Translations under genes and position numbers: made by a program | The notes under the pieces: model-generated | Seen by the model: the letters and a program-made list of their open reading frames with translations, nothing else | The model's database searches: none | What the model was told of the DNA's origin: nothing | Shown: piece after piece, positions 1-9,841 of the stretch | Numbering within the stretch: the first letter of the stretch is position 1 | Layout of the letters: each line of letters starts with the position of its first letter | NCBI GenBank assembly: GCA_016490735.1 | Contig: JAEMWC010000103.1 | Coordinates: 222,501-286,500 of the forward strand | DNA: 64,000 bases | DNA from: Pachyseris speciosa | Lineage: Eukaryota > Cnidaria > Anthozoa > Scleractinia > Pachyseridae | Reading direction: 5' to 3'

Positions 1-246
1 TATTTCACCAGGCTTTTTCTTAATTTGTAAATAGATTTTTATTTTTATTTTTCACACTTACATATGCAGTTACATATGTAGATATTTAATTTATACGTTT
101 GGACATTTATTTGTTATTCTTGGTATTATTAGTACTACTATTCATATGCCTATTATTGTAATTTAATTGTATCTTAATACATTTTAGTAATATTGTAAAG
201 CGCCTAGAACAGGTAGTGATATAGACGCCATATATAGAAATAAAGT
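1..246 (+). repeat. AT-rich 3' end of a LINE/SINE-like repeat
   Basis: AT-rich, with no coding signal. Positions about 196-246 read like the common cnidarian retroelement 3' end: a GCGCCTAGAAC-type stretch, then TATATAGAAATAAAG, running straight into an (ATT)n tail. No match to the sequence before 34,430 was seen, so the copy 1/copy 2 homology appears to begin just after this repeat. Confidence 0.4.
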
Positions 247-260
247 GTATTATTATTATG

Positions 261-308
<48 letters not shown>
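247..308. repeat. (TTA)n microsatellite
   Basis: About 20 TTA units with one interruption (ATG at about 258). It is probably the 3' tail of the retroelement to its left. It produces a spurious poly-isoleucine reading frame. Confidence 0.9.
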
Positions 309-309
<1 letters not shown>

Positions 310-403
310 GAGTGAAAGATACTCTCCCTATAGTGGGCTTTGTTCAGGCGTTGTGTATAAATTTTCTTGCACAAGTTGTAATTATGGCTTTCCTGTTGTC
401 CAG

Positions 404-539
404 ACCTTTTGGCAATATTAAAATTCTTGTCGTAACCATGGAGAGTGGCTGTGTGAGGCCTGAAAGATACTTGGTCGCGACAATCTATATTAATACGTTG
501 ATCACCAAGCAGTTTTTATGAGTGCTGTGTCTCTGGAAG
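404..539 (+). pseudogene. Decayed exon, possibly TMEM184/OST-alpha-like (copy 1)
   Basis: A 136-nt exon-like block with a pyrimidine-rich acceptor (TCCTGTTGTCCAG) and a strong donor (GGAAG/GTGAGT). The reading frame RPFGNIKILVVTMESGC, then YLVATIYIN, is loosely like the membrane-helix region of TMEM184/organic solute transporter alpha (DUF300) proteins, but a TGA stop lies about 20 nt before the donor. The copy at 34,525-34,660 has the same length, the same splice sites and the same stop, so the lesion predates the duplication. The alternative is a non-coding 5' UTR exon. The family assignment is weak; the exon-like structure is well supported. Confidence 0.35.
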
Positions 540-1150
540 GTGAGTAAAATACTTTGACAACTTCTGTACTTTATTTAAGACGGTCACTGATACGACGCTA
601 GACCAAACCTACAGAAACGCAGCGAGACAATAGAGAGCGGCTCTCTTCCTGTCTAGGAAGTCGAGCTAGGAAAACAATACATTCAAGTGCCGTTGAAGAT
701 CACAAACAACCTAGTTGCAGTAAACCCAGGCGACAATTTGTGCTCACCAACTCACAGAAGTAGGCATGTCCATGATTACTCCATCATCCCGATTTCCACT
801 TCTATACTACCTTCCACACACTGGCCTTTTATCTTAGAACTATAGTACAGTGAACCTCTCTGCGTCTGGATGTCTTTTCTCCCTCTGCTCATCCTACTCA
901 ATTTTGAGCCAATGTGTATAAAATCACCCACAAATAGTTATTTAGATAACCCCATTCCTGTAAGTTTCTTTTTTGCTGACCACACCGCCTTCTAATCCTC
1001 ATCTCGAGGGGTTGTTGTATTGATAAATAAATAAATAAATAAAGATGATGAAGGCGACTTTAAACGTTGTATTTAAAGGTATTCCCCGACTGTGGTAATA
1101 ATGCATTCCACATTCGGTGTACATACACAACTGACATCCTGTGATACGGT
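540..1150. other. Non-coding, partly duplicated sequence
   Basis: No gene is visible. About 540-690 matches 34,661-34,810 and about 1,090-1,150 matches 34,830-34,870. The stretch between them (700-1,080), including a short (AAAT)n at 1,023-1,042, is missing from copy 2. Confidence 0.6.
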
Positions 1151-1437
1151 AGTTATTTTTATATATTTTTTTATTACCTTTATTTACCTTCGGTGGTATT
1201 TATAGCACAAAGGCTAGTGGGGCCGAGCAAATACAGAAACAAATAATTCAGATAAACAAATAAACATGATAAGAATCCCAACTGGCCGGAGGCAAACCAG
1301 TTGGCAATTTACAAGGATGACCGAGGAGTTGAACCAGGGACTACCCAGAACAACACCATCTAGTGGTTAGAGCGGGATTTGAACCCGGGGTGACCGCATT
1401 GATATCCAGCGCCCTAAACCACTCGGCTATCCTGCCT
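1151..1437 (-). mobile_element. tRNA-derived SINE
   Basis: On the minus strand the element begins at about 1,437 with a tRNA-like head. An A box (GGATAGCCGAGTGG) lies at about 1,419-1,432 and a B box (GGGTTCAAATCC) at 1,375-1,386. It runs to an A-rich tail, seen as T-rich plus-strand sequence at 1,153-1,180. Copy 2 at about 34,870 has the same flanks joined directly, so this is an insertion missing from the paralogue. No clean target duplication longer than 3 nt is visible. It is not a functional tRNA gene, because the head is fused to an unrelated body and lacks a matching acceptor stem. Confidence 0.75.
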
Positions 1438-2289
1438 CCGTTCGTGTGTCGTGACGTTGTTTTGGCCATCAGTGTGTTGAAAAATAACACAGTTATCCAG
1501 CTCAAAATTGCGTAACTTCCCCTGATTGGAGAATGGTCTCATCGGCTAACTATTTAACAACCATCCTGCGAAATGTCGTGGAAGATCGCCTGATAGCCTA
1601 CGAGGTAGCCCGCGATCAGGAGTTCTTATTTGGGGGAACATTGTACAAAAGAAAAAGAAAACTCTTGCTCGCAGGTTACGACGAGGTCGTAAGCATAGTC
1701 GGCTAAAATCAGGAGAAATTCCGTAAGACTGAGCAACAATTGTTTGATTATTCAACGCACATACAGTTTACTGAGTTTGTTACAGAAAACTGGCAAAGCC
1801 GCCATTTTTCTCCTCGATTTAAAAAATACGTATATCGATCGTCTGTTGAATGCAAAAGACGAATATCGAATCCATTATGGCTACATTTGGAAAGTTTTTC
1901 AATGTGTTGAATAATAACAGGCTATATATTGCGCGCGATTTCACTGGAGAATTGTTTAATACCGAGGTCGGGACCCACCGCAGGGCAGCAAGGCTAAGGG
2001 GGACAACGATATAGTTGAAAGCAAAAGATTTGGTAGGCTACGTGTAGGTAACCTGCGATCAGACGAAAGGAAAATAGAGCCTGATCGCAGGTTAACGTGT
2101 AGGTTAATGTGAATCACGGTAATATAAAATAAAGCCGATTCCGCTGAGAAGACACTCATCACCCATCACAGCCAGAGATATCTTAAAATTTCAAGGACTG
2201 GTTATTAAGCAATGGCGTCTTAAGATAGTGCGGGAGGCCTCATTGTATTGAATTTGCTTCGTTCACATTTGTTACACCACAAAATGTAA
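1438..2289. other. Non-coding sequence with inverted repeats
   Basis: About 1,438-1,650 matches 34,873-35,095. The remainder is missing from copy 2. A hairpin-forming pair, CTGCGATCAG and CTGATCGCAG, lies at about 2,051-2,096. No gene is seen. Confidence 0.5.
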
Positions 2290-2291
2290 TA

Positions 2292-2739
2292 CAGTAAAAA
2301 CCCACTTATAAGAACCTGGGTTTTAAGAACCTGTTTGGCTAAAAGTTTCATTTAAAGCCCCCTCCACATAAGAACCTATTAAGGCTAAAACTTTAAGCTA
2401 GGTTCTTATCAGTGGAGTTGTATCGTAGTCGTCCCAAGATTTTCTTGGTATCAACTTTGAAATGGCATTTCAGAGAAATGATTATGAGTTTGTTTGAGCA
2501 TATGTTTTGTTAAGGACATACCTGCAATGTACTGCCTTTAGGCATTATGGCTTCAATGATTTATATTGTATTATGAGATGATATTTATAATATATTTAAC
2601 TGAAATTCATATGAAAATATAAGAACCTATTTTAAGAACCTTGGTAGCCTAAATTTGCTTAAAGTACCATTTATATAAGAACCTGTTTAGGCTAAACTAA
2701 AAAATCCAGGTTCTTATAATTATACGCGGGTTTTTACTG
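2292..2739. mobile_element. Tc1/mariner-like MITE, TA target duplication
   Basis: The terminal inverted repeat starts CAGTAAAAACCC and continues CTTATAAGAACCTGG. It is present at 2,292 and inverted at 2,739, flanked on both sides by TA (2,290-2,291 and 2,740-2,741). CAGT termini with a TA duplication are typical of Tc1/mariner. The interior is AT-rich, repeats the motif TAAGAACCT several times and has no transposase frame, so the element is non-autonomous. Confidence 0.8.
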
Positions 2740-2747
2740 TAATCGAG

Positions 2748-2925
2748 TCAGAATTATTAGTAACTCAAAGTGTAATAACGTTTGACGCAAAATGTAATTT
2801 TAACTCAAAGTGTAATTATAACTCATAGTGTAACGTTGACGAAAAATGTAATAACTTTTGAGCCAAAATGTAACAGTGACGCAAAATATAATATCTTTTG
2901 AGACAAAATGTAAGACTGAGTAATG
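2748..2925. repeat. 40-bp satellite-like array, block 1
   Basis: Degenerate tandem units of about 40 bp, built from two half-units that each end in CAAAATGTAA (for example TAACTCAAAATGTAATAA, then TTTTGACGCAAAATGTAA). Further blocks lie at about 5,600-5,850, 7,125-7,200 and 35,165-35,520. The spacing in copy 1 suggests one original array split by later insertions. Confidence 0.75.
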
Positions 2926-2929
2926 GTAA

Positions 2930-3184
2930 TGAATTTATATACCGCACATATCACATAGTTTCATGGCGGTTTACAATTCTTCTCTAGGGTGACATCGGAC
3001 GTCAGCCTGTAAAGGCGCCTCTGGCAGCCGCTATTAGTCCATATTTGATCTCACCCACCCACACATGAATGTCAAGACAGATGAAAGGTAGACCACCACA
3101 CCGGGAACTACGTCCCCTACTCTTTTCGAACAGTGTGTGGGTTCTTTAACGTCCCACAGATTACTAGGAACAAGTGTTGTGAGA
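2930..3184 (-). mobile_element. SINE with conserved GGGACGTTAAAGAACCC core
   Basis: The same family, inverted, as the elements at 20,277-20,601 and 60,467-60,791. It shares the core TGTGGGACGTTAAAGAACCC and the end GTGCGGTATATAAAT followed by a TACCAT-type tail. It is inserted into the 40-bp satellite. Near-matching flanks (GACTGAGTAA and GACTTGAGTAA) look like a diverged target duplication. Confidence 0.75.
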
Positions 3185-3201
3185 CTTGAGTAACTCAAAA
3201 T

Positions 3202-3203
<2 letters not shown>

Positions 3204-3246
<43 letters not shown>
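3204..3246. repeat. (AAT)n microsatellite, LINE tail
   Basis: About 13 AAT units abutting the low-coordinate, and therefore 3', end of the minus-strand LINE fragment that follows. Confidence 0.85.
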
Positions 3247-3247
<1 letters not shown>

Positions 3248-3845
3248 TAATTAAAAATTCAGCAAAGCTGATGTGGTCGTATACATAACAATAAAATTAG
3301 ACGTCCTAACTAATCACAATAATATAATATAATCACTTTAATATACGTGGTTTAAAAATACACTTTAGTGACTTTTTAAAGGTGTCAATGTCATGAATTG
3401 ATCTCATTTCGTTTTCTAAGACACTTGACTTGTATGAGCATGATTTCCTCACCATATCGATCTTAAGCCTGGGTAACATAAAGGTCATTTTCCTCCTGAG
3501 ATAGTAGCTCCTTACATACTTTTCAAAAAGACAATTCATAGGACATGGTAAAAGACGATAATGAACCTGATACGTTAAAATTAACAATCGTTTCTCATAC
3601 ATAGTAATCTCTGAGGTATTCCATTTTGCTGTGCATGGCAAGAACCTCCTTGCCTCCCGTACACCAATCTAAGTTAAATATTATATTTGCCGCTCTGACA
3701 TATATAGATTCCAGGTTTGTGAAAAGCACTTGGCCACAAGAACCCCAAACTAACATTCCATACGAAACAGAGGGCAAAATAACCACAAAATAGAAATCCG
3801 TTCTTCCCTGTCTAGGCAGGAAGTACAATGATTTAAGTAGTAATT
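3247..3845 (-). pseudogene. LINE reverse-transcriptase C-terminal fragment
   Basis: Two overlapping minus-strand frames (about 3,595-3,845 and 3,333-3,641) join across a frameshift into the C-terminus typical of APE-type LINE proteins. Recognisable parts are LLKSLYFLPRQ, FYFVVILPSVSYGMLVWGSC, a stretch resembling the conserved R-A-A-x-I-I-x-x-L block, and a final YKSSVLENEM-like segment. It is 5'-truncated and frame-broken. A short related piece survives in copy 2 at about 35,098-35,165, so the insertion predates the duplication. Confidence 0.65.
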
Positions 3846-4497
3846 TCAACTCAAAATGCAATAACGTTTGACCGAAGATGTCATAGTAACTCAAAGAGGA
3901 GGGCGTTGGGATTGTCGGTTTTTCGGTTTTGGCCATTTTTTTAGGCCGGTTTTTCGGTTTTTGCAAAGAAAAACTTCGGTTTTGGTGTCTGTTACGGTTT
4001 GGAGGTTTTGCTTTTATTATCGGTTTTCGATTTTCGGCCAAAATATAAGCGGTTTTTCGGATCTGGTATCCGGCGTGCTTTTCGGTTTCTCCTATTTGTT
4101 GTTGTTTTTTTTTCGGACGACACCAGTACCGTTTACATCAGTACCGATGGCAGCAATTCACAAGGCCAGCAGGATGAGTTAGGAGCATCTAGCTACTACT
4201 ATGTCACGCTGTCTATGTCTATGTCCGCTGACGACGAAAAAAGTAACAAACTGTGCAATCGCATGTAGACCATTTTACAGTCAAACCAGGTGGCAGGTGA
4301 CTGATTGCTGCAAGATTTCAATCGAATCTCTGAATCCACGTCTAAGTTCTCAAAATTCGTGATTTTTGATGGAGTATTAATAGGATAGCATTTTCCGATT
4401 GCAAAATCCCTAATTTAAACAGAGTAGGAGATATGCCTGATTAGGCCCCACGGGCCGCGAAAGTCCGTTTACTAGATACCGGCGATTAAAAAGAAAG

Positions 4498-4596
4498 TTA
4501 GTCTCCTACGCAGCCGTTCTGTGTCTCGTCACGCGACGCTCCTCGCCACTAAGGAGCGTTGCGTGACGAGACAAAGAACGGCTGCGTATGAGACTA
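4498..4596. mobile_element. Near-perfect 99-bp palindromic MITE
   Basis: The arms begin TTAGTCTCCTACGCAGCCG and return as GGCTGCGTATGAGACTA around the centre GGAGCGTCGC/GCAACGCTCC. It is flanked by AAAGAAAG on both sides (4,490-4,497 and 4,597-4,604). It is nested in the hAT-like relic and has no coding capacity. Confidence 0.75.
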
Positions 4597-4899
4597 AAAG
4601 AAAGTAAGTTATTACAAAAAAGGTAAAATCGATGTATAAACTGCAGTACTTGCGTTCCAACACGCTTGTTGTGTAGTTTGAAATGAAACCCAATTTAATG
4701 AACCGTTTTCATTTTATGTCCGTTATGCGACCCCCCTGCCATGTCGATACTATTAAAAATTGCTGGAAGACTATTTCGGATACAGCTCGAAGCCAAAAGG
4801 AGAAAGACCCAATAACACTGCAAATAAAAACCTTGAGGCATCAAATCTTTACGTCCTCTTGAAGATTTGTTTCAAAATTTTTATATTCCAGCCACCAGC

Positions 4900-5096
4900 T
4901 GCGAATGTGAAACTGACAGAGGAGCTCTAAGACGGCTCCACACTTACAATAGAGCAAGCATAGCTCAAGGAAACCTCTCTTCGCTTGCTTCATGCACATT
5001 CACTACGATACAGACATCAATCTGGGCGAAGTGGTAGACTTGTTTTCCCAGAGGCGTTCAAGAAGGCTTGAGCTTGGCACACTACTCAAAGATTAA
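4900..5096 (+). pseudogene. hAT transposase dimerisation-domain fragment (ZMYM1-like)
   Basis: Reads CECETDRGALRRLHTYNRAS and then, after a 1-nt frameshift near 4,990, MHIHYDTDINLGEVVDLFSQ and a last block ending LLKD before a TAA. This is the characteristic C-terminal block (C-E-R-S-F-S-x-L-R-R-L-K-x-x-x-R, then L-M-H-I-H, then a hydrophobic tail) of hAT transposases and their domesticated ZMYM1-like relatives. The frameshift makes it a relic. Confidence 0.65.
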
Positions 5097-5599
5097 CCCC
5101 AAACTCCATTTGGACCAAGAAATTTTTCTTAAGTATTTTCGTTTTACGTTTCATCTTCACTGTCTGATTTTCTATGAAACGGCCTTCGAAACGCACAAAA
5201 TGTAGTCTTAGTACAGTGTTTCAAAATTTCCCGGGGAGCATGTCCCCGGACCCCCTAGAATCTCACGCCTTCGGTTCTCGTCATTTAGATCCTTCGGAGC
5301 TCAAACGCACCTCCCCACGCCACGCCAAAACCTGTCTACGGGCCTGTTGACTCACAAACAGACAAATGGCATCCACAAATACCGTGATGAAGTTAACACA
5401 GTTTAGTCTGTATCCTCCACGTGCCACAAATGTATCAGGTCGATTAAGTTTTCGGAAATCCGGGTCTGTACAGTTTTTGTTTTGATGGTTTTGGATTCGG
5501 TTTGCGATATTAATCCAAATTCACTTCGGTTTTTCGGTTTTGGATGCTTTTTTGAGCGGTTTTTCGGTTTCTAGTAGACCCCAATGCCCCCCCTCCCCT

Positions 5600-5850
5600 C
5601 CACAAAATGTAATAACGTTTGAGGCAAAATGTAATAACTCTTGAGACAAAATGCAACAGAAACTCAAAGTGTAATAACTTTTGACCCAAAATGTAACATT
5701 AACTAAAAATGTAATAACTTTTGAGGAAAAAAGTAACAGTTACTCAAAATAATATTAACTGTTGTCTCTAAATGGAAACGTAATGTAATAAGTTTCGATG
5801 CAAAATGTAATAGTAACTCAAAATATAATAACTTTTGTAGCAAACTGTAA
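5600..5850. repeat. 40-bp satellite-like array, block 2
   Basis: Six or so degenerate units of the same CAAAATGTAATAACTTTTGA family as block 1, resuming immediately after the hAT-like relic. It is followed by a short (AAACAT)n at about 5,857-5,885, which is the 3' tail of the next LINE. Confidence 0.75.
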
Positions 5851-5856
5851 AACGTA

Positions 5857-7075
5857 TCTGTAAACATAAACATAAACATAAACATAACGTATTTATTCAA
5901 GATGGGGAAACTAAAAGTTATAATACATCTTGAAAAGGAAAACTAGAGGTTGACCCTATGATGTTTCCCCAAATAAAAGATAAAAACAGTAAAAACTATG
6001 TACAATATAAATCCTTCAAGAGCTAGCTACAAGAGGTAAATTAAATAACTGATGCACATGTCATCGAATTCCCCGTAGGGTCGACCCTCGCGCCAACTAG
6101 GGAGATATGTGGGGGAAAACGAGGAGATAGATTGGATTCTTTGCCTGAGGGTAGGGGAAAATCTCGACCGGCAATGTTTTACGATCAAAGATTAGGGGGT
6201 GGGGGAATTCAAAATATTGTAAAGGATGACAAGGGAATTTTCTGCTGAGAGGCACTGCACCCAGGGGACTTTGTCTTGCAAGATTCCTCAATTCCCTGGG
6301 GAATTCCTTTATATTCTAGAACCAGACACACAAGAGATTTGTATAACGTAGAGAACGCACCGAGATTCGACGAGCCTACTGTTCTGTGAACCAAACCCAA
6401 TAATTTGTTAGCCTTATTAACGGTCGCGTTAACTTGTTCGCTCCAGGATAAATCCGAAGAAACCATAATGCCCAATCCTTGACGCACTTTACGCTTTTAA
6501 GCCTCGTACCCAGTGAGTATGTATGTAGGGAGGGAGAGGTCACGTTTGTGTGTAATACGTAAAACTTCACACTTATTGGGATTAAAGCGTAATTGACATT
6601 TAGATGCCCAGGATAGTAGCTGGTCCACATCAAGTTGTAGGGCTTCACTGTCTCTTGCTATATCTGACAGTTTCCTATATACTTTGATGTCGTCGGCAAA
6701 CATCCTTAGTGTCGAAGAGATATTAAATGATATGTCATTAACGTAAATTAAAATTAGAATTGGGCCCAAGATCGCACCTTGGGGAGCCCCCGACGTTTAC
6801 ACAAAACCAGGATGAGTGGGTGCCTCGAACAACAACTCGTTGTTTGCAGTCAGTCAAAAAGCTTCTAAGCCAACGCAATAATGAGCATTTTAATTTGAGC
6901 AACAGCCGTTCGTGAGACACAGAGAAATCTAAAAATATAGCATCGGTGGATCTTGATTAATTTCGTCAAGATGCCCAGTCATCAAAACAACGCAGCAATT
7001 GAGTTAGAGTTGATTTTCCTTCCAGGAAACCAAATTGGTTTGGGTTGAAGACATTTAGGGCTTGCCAGAAATTAA
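5857..7075 (-). pseudogene. 5'-truncated APE-type LINE reverse transcriptase
   Basis: Minus-strand frames at 6,738-6,920, 6,497-6,769 and 6,209-6,487 are successive pieces of one RT: QFGFLEGKSTLTQLLRCF at about 7,000, SHERLLLKLKCSLLRWLRSF, GPILILIYVND, the catalytic block MFADDIKVY, then LRFNPNKCEVLRI and LGIMVSSDLSW. Frameshifts separate the pieces, and the C-terminus is replaced by a MITE fragment at 6,049-6,308. The 3' tail at 5,857-5,885 is (TTTATG)n on the minus strand. It is missing from copy 2. The type is CR1/L2/jockey-like; the exact clade is unresolved. Confidence 0.7.
6049..6308. mobile_element. Truncated copy of the GCACATGTC MITE
   Basis: Similar over its length to the complete element at 9,842-10,172: TGCACATGTC at the left, then AGGGAGATATGTGGGGGA, then TTTTACGATCAAAGATTAGG. 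The right terminal inverted repeat is missing. It lies inside the LINE. Confidence 0.65.
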
Positions 7076-7124
7076 CTACACGATCTTTAGCAATCTTCTC
7101 GCTAACTTTACATGCAATGGAGTT

Positions 7125-7200
7125 GACGCAAACTGTAATAGTAACTCAAACTGTGATAACTTTTGACGCAAAATGTAATAGTAACTCAAAATGTAATAAT
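7125..7200. repeat. 40-bp satellite-like array, block 3
   Basis: About two further units of the CAAAATGTAATA family, ending in ACGAGGTTAGCTGCAAC. That sequence is also the empty site for the IS3EU-like insertion in copy 2. Confidence 0.65.
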
Positions 7201-8896
7201 ACGAGGTTAGCTGCAACAGTGAATGAAAGGATCGTAAATTTCGGAACTATAGAATTTGGAAAGCTCAAACACTACTTACTCTTCGCGATAAGCGTCTAGC
7301 AGCATCGGTTTTATTTGAACTTAGTCAAACAAAACAGTCAAGCATGTTTGTCGTGGCCACTTACATCGCACAACGCTTCATTCTTATGAAAGACGGGAAT
7401 ATATTCTGACGTATAACGAGTTAAAAAAAAGCAGATTCATGTAAAAATGCAATAAAGAACGCGAATTTGCGTGTCCTGCCCAGGTGCGTTGAAAGATAAT
7501 TCAGTTTATAGTCAATACAGTTTATAGTGTAATAATAGTGTTAGACGAAAAAACTATTAACTGATGCGGTTCTCATGGCACGATCGTTCATGCGTACAGT
7601 CGATTGACAAAAAAAAAATTACCATGACAACAGCTGACTGTTTTTTTATCGCGTTCGCGGCGTTCAACATTGTTCTTAGTAATCTTTGTCTTTGCGCACT
7701 AAACTTTCTTTACCTTCAGTCTTAAAAGAAGAGCCAAATATATTTCTGAATTGTGTTTTTTCCCGAATAGTTTTGTTTTTAAAATTAATGAAAGATTTAT
7801 TGTCATGACGCCATTTTCAAGAGTAATTAATTTTTGCATGTCTTTGCTTTTGCAAATCTTTTTCGATCAGATTTAACTTGTTTGTATCAACCGACTTTTT
7901 TTTATGAATAGCGTTCATTTTCAAGCATCTTAAGAAGCTGATGGTCAATGATAGTTTGCGAGCACTCCTTTAAATTATCAATTCAGTATCGTGTGATATT
8001 TTAGGCAAAATATCAGGTTTTCCCGTTTCAAACGTAGCGCTACTGCCGTGTCGAACTCAATTCATAGTTAACATTTTGGAATTGCTTCATACCACAGCTG
8101 GTCAGTGTTTTGATCACGGCACGCACCCGACGACTCTGAGTAAGAGATTGATCTAACCAGGATCTGACGGATATTAACAATTTACCGGGAGGGTACCAAG
8201 GCCACAAGGGACAAACAGGTAGGTAAATGGAAAAGCATCAGCAGGGTAACGTGGATCAAAGCACGGCTAGTTGGAGGGATTATATTCCATTAACGGACGA
8301 TACCCAATACGAGACCCTACCGAAAAACGAATTTCAGACAAAAATAGTTTTTTTACGAATTTTTCTTGAGTTCCACAAGTCAGCAAAACAGGTTAACAAA
8401 GTAAATGGAGTAAAGGTGCCGAGATTTTAGCTCAAGAAAAAGTGCGATTGCGCGATTAGCGCATGTACAGCCACAACTCGATGTAAACAACCCATCAAAG
8501 CTAAAAAACGACCTTAAAACTCACTTTTTTTAGTTTCGAAAAGAGGAAATGTTGTACGTTGAGCTTTGTGCGGTCACAGTTGTTACAATGTTTTCAACAT
8601 ATCTGCCTTTTGTTCGAGGAGAATTTGAATTTTTGTTCTGTACTCAAGGACTCAATGAATTGCCGCGAGAAAATTTCAACCAATTGTAGGCCTAAAGATA
8701 CAAAAATTACTCGTAAATTTTCCTCACCCATTCACTTCCTTTACTAAAAAATGATCACTGATAAATTACATCATTGAGTAATCAACTGGTAATAAACTGC
8801 TATAAACAATAAGATATCATGCTTGTTTTAGCAAACTAAAGAAGCGCTACTCGCTTTTTTTTGCACTCACGAGTGTAGGTAAACGAAGACGACCTA
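7201..8896. other. Non-coding duplicated block, upstream of glycosyltransferase copy 1
   Basis: Colinear with 40,650-44,117 of copy 2, which contains several extra insertions. No gene is recognised. A possible splice donor (GGGACAAACAG/GTAGGT) at about 8,218 is shared with copy 2 at about 42,650, so a non-coding exon is possible but unproven. Confidence 0.5.
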
Positions 8897-9035
8897 ATTA
8901 CTCTAGCCAATCGAAAAAAACACAACAGCACAATGAGCCCGCCAAGTACGGGAAAATTTGCTCCTGCAGTCGGTTTTGGTTTTGCTTCCCATTGGCTGGG
9001 AAACTATCAGATAGCAAACTGCCTCTGTATAAAAG
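8897..9035 (+). promoter_or_regulatory. Putative promoter of glycosyltransferase copy 1, MITE-derived
   Basis: Two CCAAT-type boxes (GCCAATC at about 8,906 and, inverted, ATTGG at about 8,991) precede a TATA box, TATAAAAG, at 9,028-9,035. About 8,930-9,005 aligns with the interior of the MITE at 29,722-30,021: a CGGGAAA block, GTCGGTTTTGGTTTTGCTTC, then CATTGGCTGGGAAA. The boxes therefore look transposon-supplied. A 5' UTR exon likely runs from about 9,058 to 9,134 (donor ATAC/GTGAGT). A 171-nt intron follows to the acceptor TTTTGTTTTAG at 9,305. Copy 2 (44,852-44,985) keeps the CCAAT part but has lost the TATA core. Confidence 0.5.
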
Positions 9036-9340
9036 TAAATGGTTCAACGGTGATAGCCGGGCTAGAGCAATGCCGCGCAAGCGATTGTGTCGGTATTCTT
9101 AATGGGGATGCGAACTAGGAAAATGCCGAAATACGTGAGTTGCTATTTTTCCTTATTTTACAGAACTCGAAAAGAGCAAAGTCTTTCGCCGTGTTTATTT
9201 GCCAGTTTACCTCCTTGTCTCCCCAATCAATCCCACAACCGCTTGCGCGACTACTCTTGATTTCAGTTTTCCCCAAAGTGAGCTGAAAAGCTTCTTTTGT
9301 TTTAGGGGTCGTTGAACACACAGAAGGCCAAAGAGGTGGT

Positions 9341-9637
9341 ATGGCTTCAAGAAGATTTTTTCGAAACAAGCGTTGTCGTGCATTATTCGCAGCAGCATTG
9401 GTGGTAGGGGCATTTAAAGCTTTGTTGACAGTTCCGCTTCGTCCAAGCAAGTATGGAACGGCAGACTCTTCTGAAACGTCAGGGAGACTGAATCTGCTAA
9501 AAGGCAAGAACTTTGATGTAAGGTTTAATTTAAGACACAGAAACCAGTCACGTAATCAAAAAATGAAATTTATAAAACAGAGTGTGGCAGAGGTCGCCTG
9601 CGGGGAGTGGTTGGTCGCTTACTATACGATCTTTAAG
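9341..9637 (+). pseudogene. GT54 (MGAT4-like) gene copy 1, exon 1, frame-damaged
   Basis: The N-terminal exon encodes a type II membrane anchor: a basic start (MASRRFFRNKRCR), a hydrophobic helix of about 15 residues (LFAAALVVGAF), then a stem region with SGRLNLLKGKNFDVRF. Compared with the intact copy at 45,287 it has an 18-nt in-frame deletion in the stem, a 1-nt deletion near 9,570 that shifts the frame, and a different 3' end. The only good donor (TTTAAG/GTAGGT at 9,638) is in phase 0, whereas exon 2 needs phase 1. Joined this way, translation stops in exon 2. The exon is therefore probably non-functional unless another 5' exon is used. The start is the same ATG as in copy 2 (GGTATGGCTTCA). 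Confidence 0.65.
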
Positions 9638-9841
9638 GTAGGTTGGACTGTATTTTGCGTTCGAGGAAACTTATTGAAAGCCCAGCCTTCCTGTGCTTAA
9701 TTGTGGCCAACGCCTCCCACAGTGTCTGCGCCCCGGATACCGCATGAGTTTTCCCGATATTTTTGACGTCAACATGAAGAAGAATTAAGTATGGATTTTT
9801 CGGGAAATTATTTGGGCGAAAGAATGTGCATCTCAAAGTTA

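Larger units (their letters stand above)
3897..5598 (+). mobile_element. hAT-like transposon relic with TTTTTCGG-rich ends
   Basis: The element interrupts the 40-bp satellite. Both ends carry related terminal sequence (GGGCGTTGGG at the left; GGGCATTGGG on the minus strand at the right) and subterminal repeats of CGGTTTTTCGGTTTT. The interior encodes a hAT-type transposase C-terminus and hosts a nested palindromic MITE. It is missing from copy 2. The exact ends and target duplication could not be fixed. Confidence 0.55.

Noticed and set aside
258..521. Protein starting with poly-isoleucine
   Set aside because: It begins in an (ATT)n microsatellite. Similar poly-I, poly-L, poly-Y and poly-N frames over other (ATT)n tracts are artefacts. 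Only the exon-like part at 404-539 was kept.
2748..2925. CRISPR-like array
   Set aside because: The repeats are degenerate, directly adjacent without unique spacers, and lie in eukaryotic transposon-rich DNA.
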